From NCBI GenBank assembly GCA_964400625.1, contig CAYNUS010000007.1, positions 6,348-70,347 of the forward strand: 64,000 bases of DNA, given 5' to 3'. Source of the DNA: DYFX01 sp964400625 (lineage in GTDB: Bacteria > Patescibacteriota > Patescibacteriia > SG8-24 > DYFX01). A program made the translations under genes and the position numbers. Below are positions 19,083 to 25,723 of the stretch, piece after piece. The stretch's first letter is position 1. Each line of letters starts with the position of its first letter. The notes under the pieces are model-generated. The model was not told the origin of the DNA. It worked only from the letters and a program-made list of their open reading frames with translations, and searched no databases.

Positions 19083-19190
19083 GTCATTCCGAGGCGCGCG
19101 TTCCAGCGCGCCGGTAGGAATCCCTTTTGGAATACGAGCCTTCCTTCAAGAGGGATCCCTACCGCCCCGCAACGCGGGGCTCGGGATGAC
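19083..19190. repeat. long REP-like imperfect palindrome between dnaK and hsp20
   Basis: The ends GTCATTCCGAG and CTCGGGATGAC mirror each other, inner arms GGTAGGAATCCCTTTT and AAGAGGGATCCCTACC pair, and each half contains its own short GC hairpin. The full element can fold into one cruciform of about 108 bp. Confidence 0.75.
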
Positions 19191-19191
19191 A

Positions 19192-19539
19192 TCACTTTTT
19201 CGGCAGCGTGATCCGTAGCAGTCCGTGCTCGCTCGTCGTCTCCGCGCTCTCGCCGAGGACGGGCTTCGGCAGCTGCACCTTGCGCTGGAAGGCGCCGTAG
19301 CGGACTTCCTTGTAGAGGTAGTTCTTCTCGTCGACTTCCGTGCGGTGCTCGCTCTTGCCCGTGATGACGAGGAGGTCGCCTTCGACCTTCACCTCGACGT
19401 CCTTCGGATCGACGCCCGGCAGGGCCGTCTCGACGACGACGCTCTCGGCCTTCTCGTAGACGTCGACCGGAGGAATGAATCCCCCGCCGACCGGCGCGAG
19501 CGACGCGTCATCGAATGGGTTTTTGGGGAGGAGGGACAT
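19192..19539 (-). CDS. small heat shock protein (Hsp20 / alpha-crystallin family)
   Basis: ATP-independent holdase, 115 residues. The alpha-crystallin domain spans about 25-112, with VETALPGVDPKDVEVKVEGD and the closing HGLLRITLPKK; there is no C-terminal IxI extension, so assembly may be small. I start at MSLLPKNP (19539) because it lies 4 nt after the stop of the preceding small gene; longer readings run through that gene. It is the last gene of a three-gene unit. Confidence 0.93.
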   Translation of the reverse strand: MSLLPKNPFDDASLAPVGGGFIPPVDVYEKAESVVVETALPGVDPKDVEVKVEGDLLVITGKSEHRTEVDEKNYLYKEVRYGAFQRKVQLPKPVLGESAETTSEHGLLRITLPKK

Positions 19540-19543
19540 AAAT

Positions 19544-19720
19544 CTAGTCGTGAGCGGCCTGAAGGACCCCGACCAAAAAACCAAGGATGGCCGCGACCAC
19601 AAACCAAGAATCATTTTGTCCGTACAAGAGATGATAGCCTCCGTAAAAAACACCGAAAGTCAGGAGACCGTACAGTAATCCCTTCGTGGCACGCTTATTG
19701 TATTTTTCATGTTCGCCCAT
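19544..19720 (-). CDS. small two-helix membrane protein, unknown function
   Basis: A 58-residue gene. After a basic start (MGEHEKYNKRATKG) come two hydrophobic segments, about 15-33 and 39-55. Its codons (AAT, AAA, TTT, TTA) are much richer in A and T than those of the neighbours, which suggests recent acquisition. It begins 1 nt after the stop of the 97-aa gene (TGATATG) and ends 4 nt before hsp20, so all three are likely translated together, perhaps in a stress response. Confidence 0.7.
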   Translation of the reverse strand: MGEHEKYNKRATKGLLYGLLTFGVFYGGYHLLYGQNDSWFVVAAILGFLVGVLQAAHD

Positions 19721-19721
19721 A

Positions 19722-20015
19722 TCACTCCGCCTTCGCCTGGAAGCTCGCCCCCGCCGCTTCGAATTTGACCAGCTTGTTCTGGGTCTGGACGGCGAGTTTC
19801 ATGGAGGTGGCGCCGGATTTGTGCTTGGGGAGGTCGCGGAGGCGGATCTTCTGTTCCTTGGCGCGGTTGCCGTTCTCGTCGACGGCGCGCGAAGGGACCG
19901 TGACCATCATGTCGGGGTCGAGGCGGAAGAAATTCAGGAAGTTCCCCCACTCCTTGAAGGAGAAGCGGTGGTGCTGGTAGTCGGATTCCCACTCGAGGTC
20001 GCTTTTGAACACCAT
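19722..20015 (-). CDS. hypothetical protein, first gene of the hsp20 unit
   Basis: Unrecognised 97-residue soluble protein, aromatic and charged at the N-terminus (SDYQHHRFSFKEWGNFLNFFRLDP) and with a beta-like second half (DLPKHKSGATSMKLAVQTQNKLVKFEA). No cysteines, signal peptide or membrane segment. It is followed with a 1-nt gap by the 58-aa membrane protein and then hsp20, so a stress role is plausible by position only. Confidence 0.65.
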   Translation of the reverse strand: MVFKSDLEWESDYQHHRFSFKEWGNFLNFFRLDPDMMVTVPSRAVDENGNRAKEQKIRLRDLPKHKSGATSMKLAVQTQNKLVKFEAAGASFQAKAE

Positions 20016-20041
20016 ACGTTTATTTGTTCGTTACCTTAGAG

Positions 20042-20080
20042 AGATCCTTCGGCTCGCTGCGCTTCGCTCAGGATGATCAT
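20042..20080. repeat. REP-like palindrome upstream of grpE 3' end
   Basis: AGATCCTTCGGCTCGCTGCG is followed by CTTCGCTCAGGATGATCA, a short imperfect palindrome of the same general kind as the two other elements in this region. Confidence 0.55.
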
Positions 20081-20099
20081 CGCGCGTGGTCGCATCATA

Positions 20100-20621
20100 T
20101 TATTTCGCGATGATCACTTTCGAAGGCCGGACGACTTTGCCGTTGATCTCGTAGCCTTTCTGGACTTCCTTCAGGATGCTGCCGGGTTCCTTGCCGCCGT
20201 CCTCTTCGCCGACGGCTTCATGCTTGGCGGCGTCGAACGTCTGTCCTTCCGTCGCGATGGCGGTGAGGCCGAGGTCCTTCATCGCGTCGTCGATCTGCTT
20301 CTGGATGAAGCCGACGCCGAGGGCCCAGTTCAGGACCGTCTTGTCCTCGGTCTTGGGCATGTGGCTCACGGCGACGTGGAAGTTGTCGAACACCGGGAGG
20401 AACCGCTCGACGACGCGGAGCGTGGCGTACTGGCCCATCTCCATCCGCTCGCGGGCGACGTCCTTCTGGAGGTTGGCGTAGTCGGCGAGGGCGCGTTTCC
20501 AGCGTTGTTCCATTTCTTCCAAGGAGACGGCGTCGGAGGGCTGGGCCCCGGCCTCCGCCGGGGTGGATTGTGAGGACGCCGGGGTGGTTTCTTCGGAATC
20601 GATTTTCTGTTCTTCTTCCAT
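20100..20621 (-). CDS. grpE: nucleotide exchange factor GrpE
   Basis: Releases ADP from DnaK; 173 residues. An acidic, disordered N-terminus (1-35) is followed by a long coiled coil containing RALADYANLQKDVARER, the PVFDNFHVAV segment and the beta-wing end GYEINGKVVRPSKVIIAK, all typical of GrpE. It begins 1 nt after the hrcA stop (TGATATG) and so shares the CIRCE-controlled promoter. Confidence 0.96.
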   Translation of the reverse strand: MEEEQKIDSEETTPASSQSTPAEAGAQPSDAVSLEEMEQRWKRALADYANLQKDVARERMEMGQYATLRVVERFLPVFDNFHVAVSHMPKTEDKTVLNWALGVGFIQKQIDDAMKDLGLTAIATEGQTFDAAKHEAVGEEDGGKEPGSILKEVQKGYEINGKVVRPSKVIIAK

Positions 20622-20622
20622 A

Positions 20623-21357
20623 TCAGCGTTTCAGCGTTTCGATGGCGGTTTCGAGGAGGGCGACGCCAGAGTCGTAGTCCATGCGCATCGGGCCGAGGAG
20701 GCCGAGGACGCCGTAGGTCGAAGCGTGGTCGGCGCCCCCCTCCGCCTCGCGGCTACGGTGGGGCACGCGGCCGATGACGAGTCCGCAGTCGGGGCCGAAC
20801 GGGTTCTGGCTGCCGATGAGGACGCTGACCGACGGCGCGACTTGGGGGTACATCTTCTCCATCGTCTCGTCGAGGTGATCGAGGACCTTCGACATCACGG
20901 CGACCTGCGAGAACTGGCGGAACTCCGGTTTGGCGAAGAGGTTCGAGAGGCCGGTGTAGTAGACGTTCCGCGGGGCGAAGGCGACGAGCGCGGATTCCTG
21001 GGCGAGTTCCGCGAGCGCTTTGGCGGCGCGGCGGAGGCGTTCGGCGTCCTCGAACGATTCGTGGACGGCGTCGGCGATCGCTTCGGAGGCTTCGCCGGAC
21101 GGAGGCTTCTTCTCCAGGAAGTGCGCGACGTAGTAGCGGTAGCCTTTTTCTGATGGCGCGCGTCCCGCGGAGGTGTGCGGCTGGAGCAGGTAGCCGAGGT
21201 CTTCGAGTTCCGCGAGCTCGTTCCGGATGGTCGCTGAGGAAACGTCGAGGCCGGACTCTTCGGCCAGCCACGCCGAACCCACCGGCTCGGCGGATTTCAC
21301 GTACCGCCGGACGGTCAGCTTCAAAAGCGTTTCCTTGCGGGGGTCGAGGGTTTCCAT
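20623..21357 (-). CDS. hrcA: heat-inducible transcription repressor HrcA
   Basis: Repressor that binds CIRCE and is inactivated by heat. It has 244 residues, shorter than typical HrcA (about 340), because the middle GAF-like region is abbreviated. The N-terminal winged helix contains SSATIRNELAELEDLGYL and HTSAGRAPSEKGYRYYV, which are HrcA signatures; the C-terminus ends GVLGLLGPMRMDYDSG, also typical. A perfect-spacing sigma-70 promoter overlaps CIRCE just upstream, so the gene should repress itself and grpE. Confidence 0.95.
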   Translation of the reverse strand: METLDPRKETLLKLTVRRYVKSAEPVGSAWLAEESGLDVSSATIRNELAELEDLGYLLQPHTSAGRAPSEKGYRYYVAHFLEKKPPSGEASEAIADAVHESFEDAERLRRAAKALAELAQESALVAFAPRNVYYTGLSNLFAKPEFRQFSQVAVMSKVLDHLDETMEKMYPQVAPSVSVLIGSQNPFGPDCGLVIGRVPHRSREAEGGADHASTYGVLGLLGPMRMDYDSGVALLETAIETLKR

Positions 21358-21361
21358 AGCG

Positions 21362-21388
21362 TTAGCAATCCCATCTTACGAGTGCTAA
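21362..21388. promoter_or_regulatory. CIRCE operator (HrcA binding site)
   Basis: TTAGCAATC - 9 nt - GAGTGCTAA, one mismatch to the consensus TTAGCACTC-N9-GAGTGCTAA. It overlaps the spacer and -10 box of the hrcA promoter. Confidence 0.95.
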
Positions 21389-21401
21389 CGGCTGCCGTCA
21401 A
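21373..21401 (-). promoter_or_regulatory. hrcA-grpE promoter
   Basis: Minus strand: -35 TTGACG, 17-nt spacer, -10 TAAGAT. The predicted start lies 9 nt before the hrcA ATG; both boxes are within or next to CIRCE. Confidence 0.85.
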
Positions 21402-21470
21402 GCCAGCGCCGGGATTGACGTTTCCGCCGGAAACGGCCATGCTTCCGCCAGCACTTTCCCGGGAGGCACC

Positions 21471-21920
21471 GTGTCCCAACGCACCAACGCCGACATCATC
21501 CGCATCGTCAACAAGTGGCAGGAAGCCGGGTTCGTCCACGAGCTCACCTGCCGCGCCGACAGCCGGCACGAGGCGCTCACGCCCGTCGAGCGGGAGGGCA
21601 AGGTCGTCCTCCTCTGCCCCACTTGCGGCGAGGCGCAGGAAGAGATCCCGGCCCTCGTGCTGGGCTCCGAGGCGCTCATCGACCACAGCCGCGCGATGCT
21701 CGAACGCGAGGTCCGCGACCGCGAGCTCCGCTTCGCCCGGCAGGACATCTGGTGGGGCGTCGTCGTCATCATGGCCTGCATGTCGATCCTGCCCGGCCTG
21801 GTCGGCGGCGCGTTCCCCGCGATCGTGGGCGCCGGTCTCGGCCTCCTCATGTCCGCCGCGCATGTCCGCCGCTCCCGCCGCAAGATCGCCGCGCTCGCCG
21901 ATCCCGCATCCCGTCCCTGA
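21471..21920 (+). CDS. hypothetical membrane protein with a CxxC zinc motif
   Basis: Unrecognised 149-residue protein starting with GTG, supported by GGGAGG 5 nt upstream. The first 30 residues are polar, a CPTCGE motif stands at about 49-54 (with a partner Cys at about 28), and a pair of hydrophobic helices at about 95-130 forms a membrane hairpin. The C-terminal tail is very basic (HVRRSRRKIAALAD), so probably cytoplasmic. Divergent from hrcA and closed by its own terminator. Confidence 0.7.
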   Translation: MSQRTNADIIRIVNKWQEAGFVHELTCRADSRHEALTPVEREGKVVLLCPTCGEAQEEIPALVLGSEALIDHSRAMLEREVRDRELRFARQDIWWGVVVIMACMSILPGLVGGAFPAIVGAGLGLLMSAAHVRRSRRKIAALADPASRP

Positions 21921-21949
21921 TCCCGCCGCGCGGGACGGGCGGGATTTTT
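21920..21949 (+). terminator. terminator of the 149-aa gene
   Basis: 8-bp stem ATCCCGCC/GGCGGGAT with a 10-nt loop followed by TTTTT. Confidence 0.85.
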
Positions 21950-21968
21950 CGTTTCCTCGAAAAAGACA

Positions 21969-22008
21969 CGTGTACCGAAATGCGTCAGGTGACGCAAAAC
22001 GGTACACG
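21969..22008. repeat. imperfect 40-bp palindrome related to 2155-2188
   Basis: Outer arms CGTGTACCG/CGGTACACG and inner arms TGCGTCA/TGACGCA are perfect; the bases between them differ. The core AAATGCGTCAG...TGACGCA is shared with the 34-bp palindrome at 2155. As there, it lies between two converging terminators. Confidence 0.8.
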
Positions 22009-22033
22009 AGGTTTTCGGGGCGGAGCCGACGAC

Positions 22034-22060
22034 GAAAAAAAGAAGCCCGTGGAGGGCTTC
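22034..22060 (-). terminator. minus-strand terminator of the 87-aa gene
   Basis: Minus strand: stem GAAGCCC/GGGCTTC with loop TCCAC followed by a run of T. Confidence 0.85.
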
Positions 22061-22061
22061 G

Positions 22062-22325
22062 TCAGTCGGTTTCGGGCTTCTGCTGCCAGGGCCAGCGGTC
22101 CGAGCGGGCGTCCTCTTCCTCGAGCGGAAGGATCTTCCAGTCGAGGATGCCGTCGATGGCGGGAAGCTCGGGGACCGACTTCTCCGGCAGTTCCCCCTGC
22201 ACCTCGAGCCGGTCGCTGCCGGGCGGCGGCGACGGGTCGGCGTCGTCGCGGACGAAGCCGACGGATTCGAGGATGAGGAGCGCGTCGTCGCGACGCTCGG
22301 AGGAAACGATGATGCTGATGCGCAA
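22062..22325 (-). CDS. hypothetical protein
   Basis: Unrecognised acidic protein of 87 residues with no cysteines, signal peptide or membrane segment. It begins with a predicted beta strand and helix (RISIIVSSERRDDALLILESVGF), followed by a Pro-rich turn and an acidic C-terminus (LEEEDARSDRWPWQQ). AGGAGA about 11 nt upstream may serve as ribosome binding site. It lies downstream of the P-type ATPase side but reads alone between that gene and the terminator at 22034. Confidence 0.6.
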   Translation of the reverse strand: MRISIIVSSERRDDALLILESVGFVRDDADPSPPPGSDRLEVQGELPEKSVPELPAIDGILDWKILPLEEEDARSDRWPWQQKPETD

Positions 22326-22382
22326 CGTGATCTCCTGAAAGGGCCGTGGCGACCGTAGTCCTTCCCGGCCGGAATGTCAAGC

Positions 22383-25109
22383 CTAGAGCCAGCGCGCCGG
22401 GATGACGCCGCGGCGGATGAGGAGCTTGTAGCCTTCGACGGCCCAGAGCACCGACGAGGAGACGGCGATCGCGAGCGCCCATTCCCGCCAGCCGACGGCC
22501 GCGAGGCCGAAGACGCGCTGGAGCGCCGGCACGTAGACGAGCGCCATGATGAGGGCGATCGAGAGCGCGACGCCGCGGACGACCCACTTGTTGGTGCGCC
22601 AGCCGAGGGTGAAGATCGAGTCCGTCGCGGAGCGCATGCTGAAGACGTTCCAGAGCTGGAAGAAGGCCATCGAGAGGAACGCGACGGTGCGGGCGCGCTC
22701 GATGCCCTCGGCCGCGTCCGCCCAGCGGAAGAGCGCGAGCGTGCCGACGGCCATGAGCGCCGCGGTCGCGAAGGTCATGAGCAGGAGGTTGCGCGTGAGG
22801 ATGCGGTCGTCCTTGCGGCGCGGCGGGCGCGTGAGCTCGTCGCCGTGGCGCTTTTCGGCGGCCAGCGCGACGCCGGTGAAGCCGTCGGTGGCGAGGTTCA
22901 GCCAGAGGATCTGCGCCGGCAGGAGCGGCAGCGGCATGCCGAGGGCGAGCGCCGCCAGGATGGTCACGACCTCGCCGACGTTGGTCGTGACGAGATACGC
23001 CACCGTCTGCTTGACGTTGCGGTAGACGATGCGGCCCTCCTCGACGGCGTTCACGATGGAGACGAAGTTGTCGTCGGTCAAAACCATCTCGGCCACTTCC
23101 TTGGTGACGTCGGTGCCCGTGATGCCCATGGCCACGCCGATGTCGGCGGACTTGAGCGCGGGCGCGTCGTTGATGCCGTCGCCGGTCATGGCGACCGTGT
23201 GGCCGAGCGCCTTGAGACCGTTCACGACGCGCACCTTGGTGTGCGGCGAGACGCGCGCGAGGACGTGCGCCTCGCGCAAGACTTCGCGCAGTTCCGCGTC
23301 GGACATGGCCGCGACGTCGCGGTCGGTGAAGACGCGTCCTTCGAGCGGTTCGCCCTCCTCGAGGATGCCGACCTCGCGGGCGATGGCCACGGCGGTCTCG
23401 AGGTGGTCGCCGGTGTTCATGATGACGCGGATGCCCGCGCGCCGGCAGTCGGCGATGGCGGAGGCCACGCCCTTGCGCGGCGGATCGATCATGCCGATGA
23501 GCCCGAGCATCGTCATGCCGGACATGTCCTCGTCGCGCAGTTCGGCGCTCGTCGCGTCCGTGCGCTTCACGGCGACGGCGAGCACGCGCATGGCCTGCGC
23601 GGCCAGCTCGCGGTTGGCTTCCTCCAGGCGGCCGGCGGCCACGGGCGTGAGCGGATGCGCGTCGCCTGATTCGATGACGGTCGACGTCATCGCCAGGAGC
23701 GTCTCGAAAGCGCCCACGGCCATGATCTCGCGGCGCGGCTGGTCGTCGGGGCCGGCGTAGTCGTGGAGGATGGCGCGGTAGCGGCGGTCGGAGCTGAACG
23801 GGATCTCGTCGACGGTGCGCTCCGTGCGCGCGAAATCGTGCTTCTCGTAGCCGGCCTTGGCGGCCAGCGCCACGAGCGCGGCTTCGGTCGGGTCGCCGCT
23901 CGCGATCCAGCGCCCGTCCTGGCGCATCACCTCGGCCTTGTTGCAGAGGGCGGCGACGCGCAGGAGGTGCATGAGCGGCGCATGATCGCTCGCGTTCAGC
24001 TTCTCGCCGTCGACGAGGAACTCCCCTTCCGGCTCCCAGCCTTCGCCGGTGACCTGGATCTCGTGCGTCAAGGTGACGACGCGGCGCGCGGTCATCTGGT
24101 TCTCGGTGAGCGTGCCGGTCTTGTCGGTGCAGACGACGTCGACGACGCCGAGCGTCTCGACGGCGGGCAGGCGGCGCGTGACGGCGTTCCGGCGCGCCAT
24201 GCGCTGGACGCCGACGGCGAGGACGACGGCGAGGACGGCCGGCAGGCCTTCGGGAATGCTCGAGACCGCCATGGCGACGGCCATGAGGAACATCTCGAGC
24301 GGTTCCAAGCCGCGCAGGACGCCGATCAGGAAGATGAGGCCGGAAAAGCCGATGGCGCCCAGAGCCAGCGTGCGGCCGAGGCGGTCGACGCGGCGCTCGA
24401 GCGGCGTGCGTTCGCGCTTGATGACGGCGAGCGAGCGCGCGATGGCGCCGAAGACGGTGCGTTCGCCCGTCTCGACGACGATGCCGGCGCCTTCGCCGGA
24501 GGTGACGAGCGTGCCCATGAAGAGCATCGAGGTGCGGTCGCCTTGGGCGGCGTGCGGCGCGGACGGCGCGAGCGTCTTGGCGCTCGGGACGGATTCGCCC
24601 GTGAGGGCGGATTCGTCGGCACGGAGGTCGACCGACATCACGAGGCGCAGGTCGGCCGGCACGCGCCCGCCTTCGGCCACGAGCACGATGTCGCCCGGCA
24701 CGAGGCGCGAGGCCTCGACGCGCGCCACGCGGTCGCCGCGCTTCACGGCGACGGTCGGGACGACCATCTCCTTCAGCTTGGCGAGCGCGGCCTCGGCCTT
24801 GCGCTCCTGCGCGAAGCCGATGACGCCGTTGGCCAGCACGATGACGAGGATGGCGGCGGCGTCGAACGGGTGGCCGGAGAGGAGCGAGATGCCGGCGGCC
24901 GCGAGCAGGATATAGATGAGGGCGCTGTGGAACTGCTTCAGGAACAGCAAAAGCCGCGACGCGGGCGGCTCGGCGGGAAGCTCGTTGGGGCCGTGGGCCG
25001 CGAGCCGCGCTTCGGCTTCGGCGTCGGAGAGGCCCTGGTGGCCCGTGCCGAGCGCTTCGAGCGCCTCATCGACGGTCAGGGCGTGCCAGGCGCGCGGTTC
25101 ATTCGGCAT
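22383..25109 (-). CDS. P-type cation-transporting ATPase (Ca2+ ATPase / SERCA-PMR1-like)
   Basis: Ion pump of 908 residues. N-terminal cation-ATPase domain; TGESVP actuator motif; PEGLPAVLAVVLAVG in transmembrane helix 4, the form seen in Ca2+ (IIA) pumps; phosphorylation site DKTGTLTENQ near residue 327; TGDGINDAPALK hinge near 640; C-terminal set of membrane helices. It probably exports Ca2+ (or Mn2+). I start it at MPNEPRAW (25109), which overlaps the end of the Band-7 gene by 11 nt; longer readings lie wholly inside that gene. Confidence 0.93.
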   Translation of the reverse strand: MPNEPRAWHALTVDEALEALGTGHQGLSDAEAEARLAAHGPNELPAEPPASRLLLFLKQFHSALIYILLAAAGISLLSGHPFDAAAILVIVLANGVIGFAQERKAEAALAKLKEMVVPTVAVKRGDRVARVEASRLVPGDIVLVAEGGRVPADLRLVMSVDLRADESALTGESVPSAKTLAPSAPHAAQGDRTSMLFMGTLVTSGEGAGIVVETGERTVFGAIARSLAVIKRERTPLERRVDRLGRTLALGAIGFSGLIFLIGVLRGLEPLEMFLMAVAMAVSSIPEGLPAVLAVVLAVGVQRMARRNAVTRRLPAVETLGVVDVVCTDKTGTLTENQMTARRVVTLTHEIQVTGEGWEPEGEFLVDGEKLNASDHAPLMHLLRVAALCNKAEVMRQDGRWIASGDPTEAALVALAAKAGYEKHDFARTERTVDEIPFSSDRRYRAILHDYAGPDDQPRREIMAVGAFETLLAMTSTVIESGDAHPLTPVAAGRLEEANRELAAQAMRVLAVAVKRTDATSAELRDEDMSGMTMLGLIGMIDPPRKGVASAIADCRRAGIRVIMNTGDHLETAVAIAREVGILEEGEPLEGRVFTDRDVAAMSDAELREVLREAHVLARVSPHTKVRVVNGLKALGHTVAMTGDGINDAPALKSADIGVAMGITGTDVTKEVAEMVLTDDNFVSIVNAVEEGRIVYRNVKQTVAYLVTTNVGEVVTILAALALGMPLPLLPAQILWLNLATDGFTGVALAAEKRHGDELTRPPRRKDDRILTRNLLLMTFATAALMAVGTLALFRWADAAEGIERARTVAFLSMAFFQLWNVFSMRSATDSIFTLGWRTNKWVVRGVALSIALIMALVYVPALQRVFGLAAVGWREWALAIAVSSSVLWAVEGYKLLIRRGVIPARWL

Positions 25110-25677
25110 CGGCGGGGCATTCGCGGATATCGGAGAGCAGCACGTTCTCCACGCGGATGCCGCGAGGGAAGAAGATGCGCTCGAGCTCCTGCTTGGTCTC
25201 GATCTCGACCTGGTCGCGGCGCGAGGAGCAGATGTCGGCATGCGGATAGCGGGCGGAAATCATGCGCATGCGGCTGCGGATGGTGGGGCGGACGATCTTC
25301 TGGACGAAGTCGTCGCCGATGTTCTGCCAGATCATCGGGATCTGCTCGATGTCGAGGCGGAGCAGGATGGTGCCTTCGACCTGGATGCGCTTGCCGTCCG
25401 ACGATTGCGCGGTGATGGGCGTGTCGCCGAGCGCCTTCACGTGCTCGGGGCGGAACTCGTTCGAGATCGAGTATTCAAGCGTCTGCGTGTTGAAGAGCTT
25501 GGCCTTCTGCCAGAACGGGATCTTGAGGTGCAGGCCCGGCATCATCACCTTCTTCAGCACGCCGCGGCCGAGGTCGTAGACGCAGGCGACGTAGCCCGGA
25601 GGGACGTAAATGAAAAGCCCCTTGAGGACGTCCTCGACGACGAACGAATACATCAGCTGGTCGAGACGGTCGGCCAT
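25099..25677 (-). CDS. SPFH / Band-7 (prohibitin-like) domain protein
   Basis: 192 residues. The SPFH domain is recognised by IYVPPGYVACVYDLGRGV, PGLHLKIPF and TPITAQSSDGKRIQVEG, followed by FVQKIVRPTIRSR and an ending helix. Unlike most members it has no N-terminal membrane helix (the first 20 residues are polar or amphipathic) and lacks the long C-terminal coiled coil, so it is a minimal form. It overlaps the P-type ATPase gene and may scaffold or protect that pump. Confidence 0.85.
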   Translation of the reverse strand: MADRLDQLMYSFVVEDVLKGLFIYVPPGYVACVYDLGRGVLKKVMMPGLHLKIPFWQKAKLFNTQTLEYSISNEFRPEHVKALGDTPITAQSSDGKRIQVEGTILLRLDIEQIPMIWQNIGDDFVQKIVRPTIRSRMRMISARYPHADICSSRRDQVEIETKQELERIFFPRGIRVENVLLSDIRECPADAE

Positions 25678-25686
25678 ATATGGGGG

Positions 25687-25695
25687 ATGGTAGCA
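25687..25695 (-). promoter_or_regulatory. possible extended -10, Band-7/ATPase unit
   Basis: Minus strand TGCTACCAT; predicted start 3 nt before the Band-7 ATG at 25677. Weak -10 match. Confidence 0.35.
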
Positions 25696-25723
25696 AGGAG
25701 GCGCGCGGAAAGGAAGCGCGCGA

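Noticed and set aside
25110..25241. 44-codon N-terminal extension of the P-type ATPase
   Set aside because: It lies wholly within the Band-7 gene in another frame, is low-complexity Arg/Ser/Ala, and the shorter start gives the normal family N-terminus.
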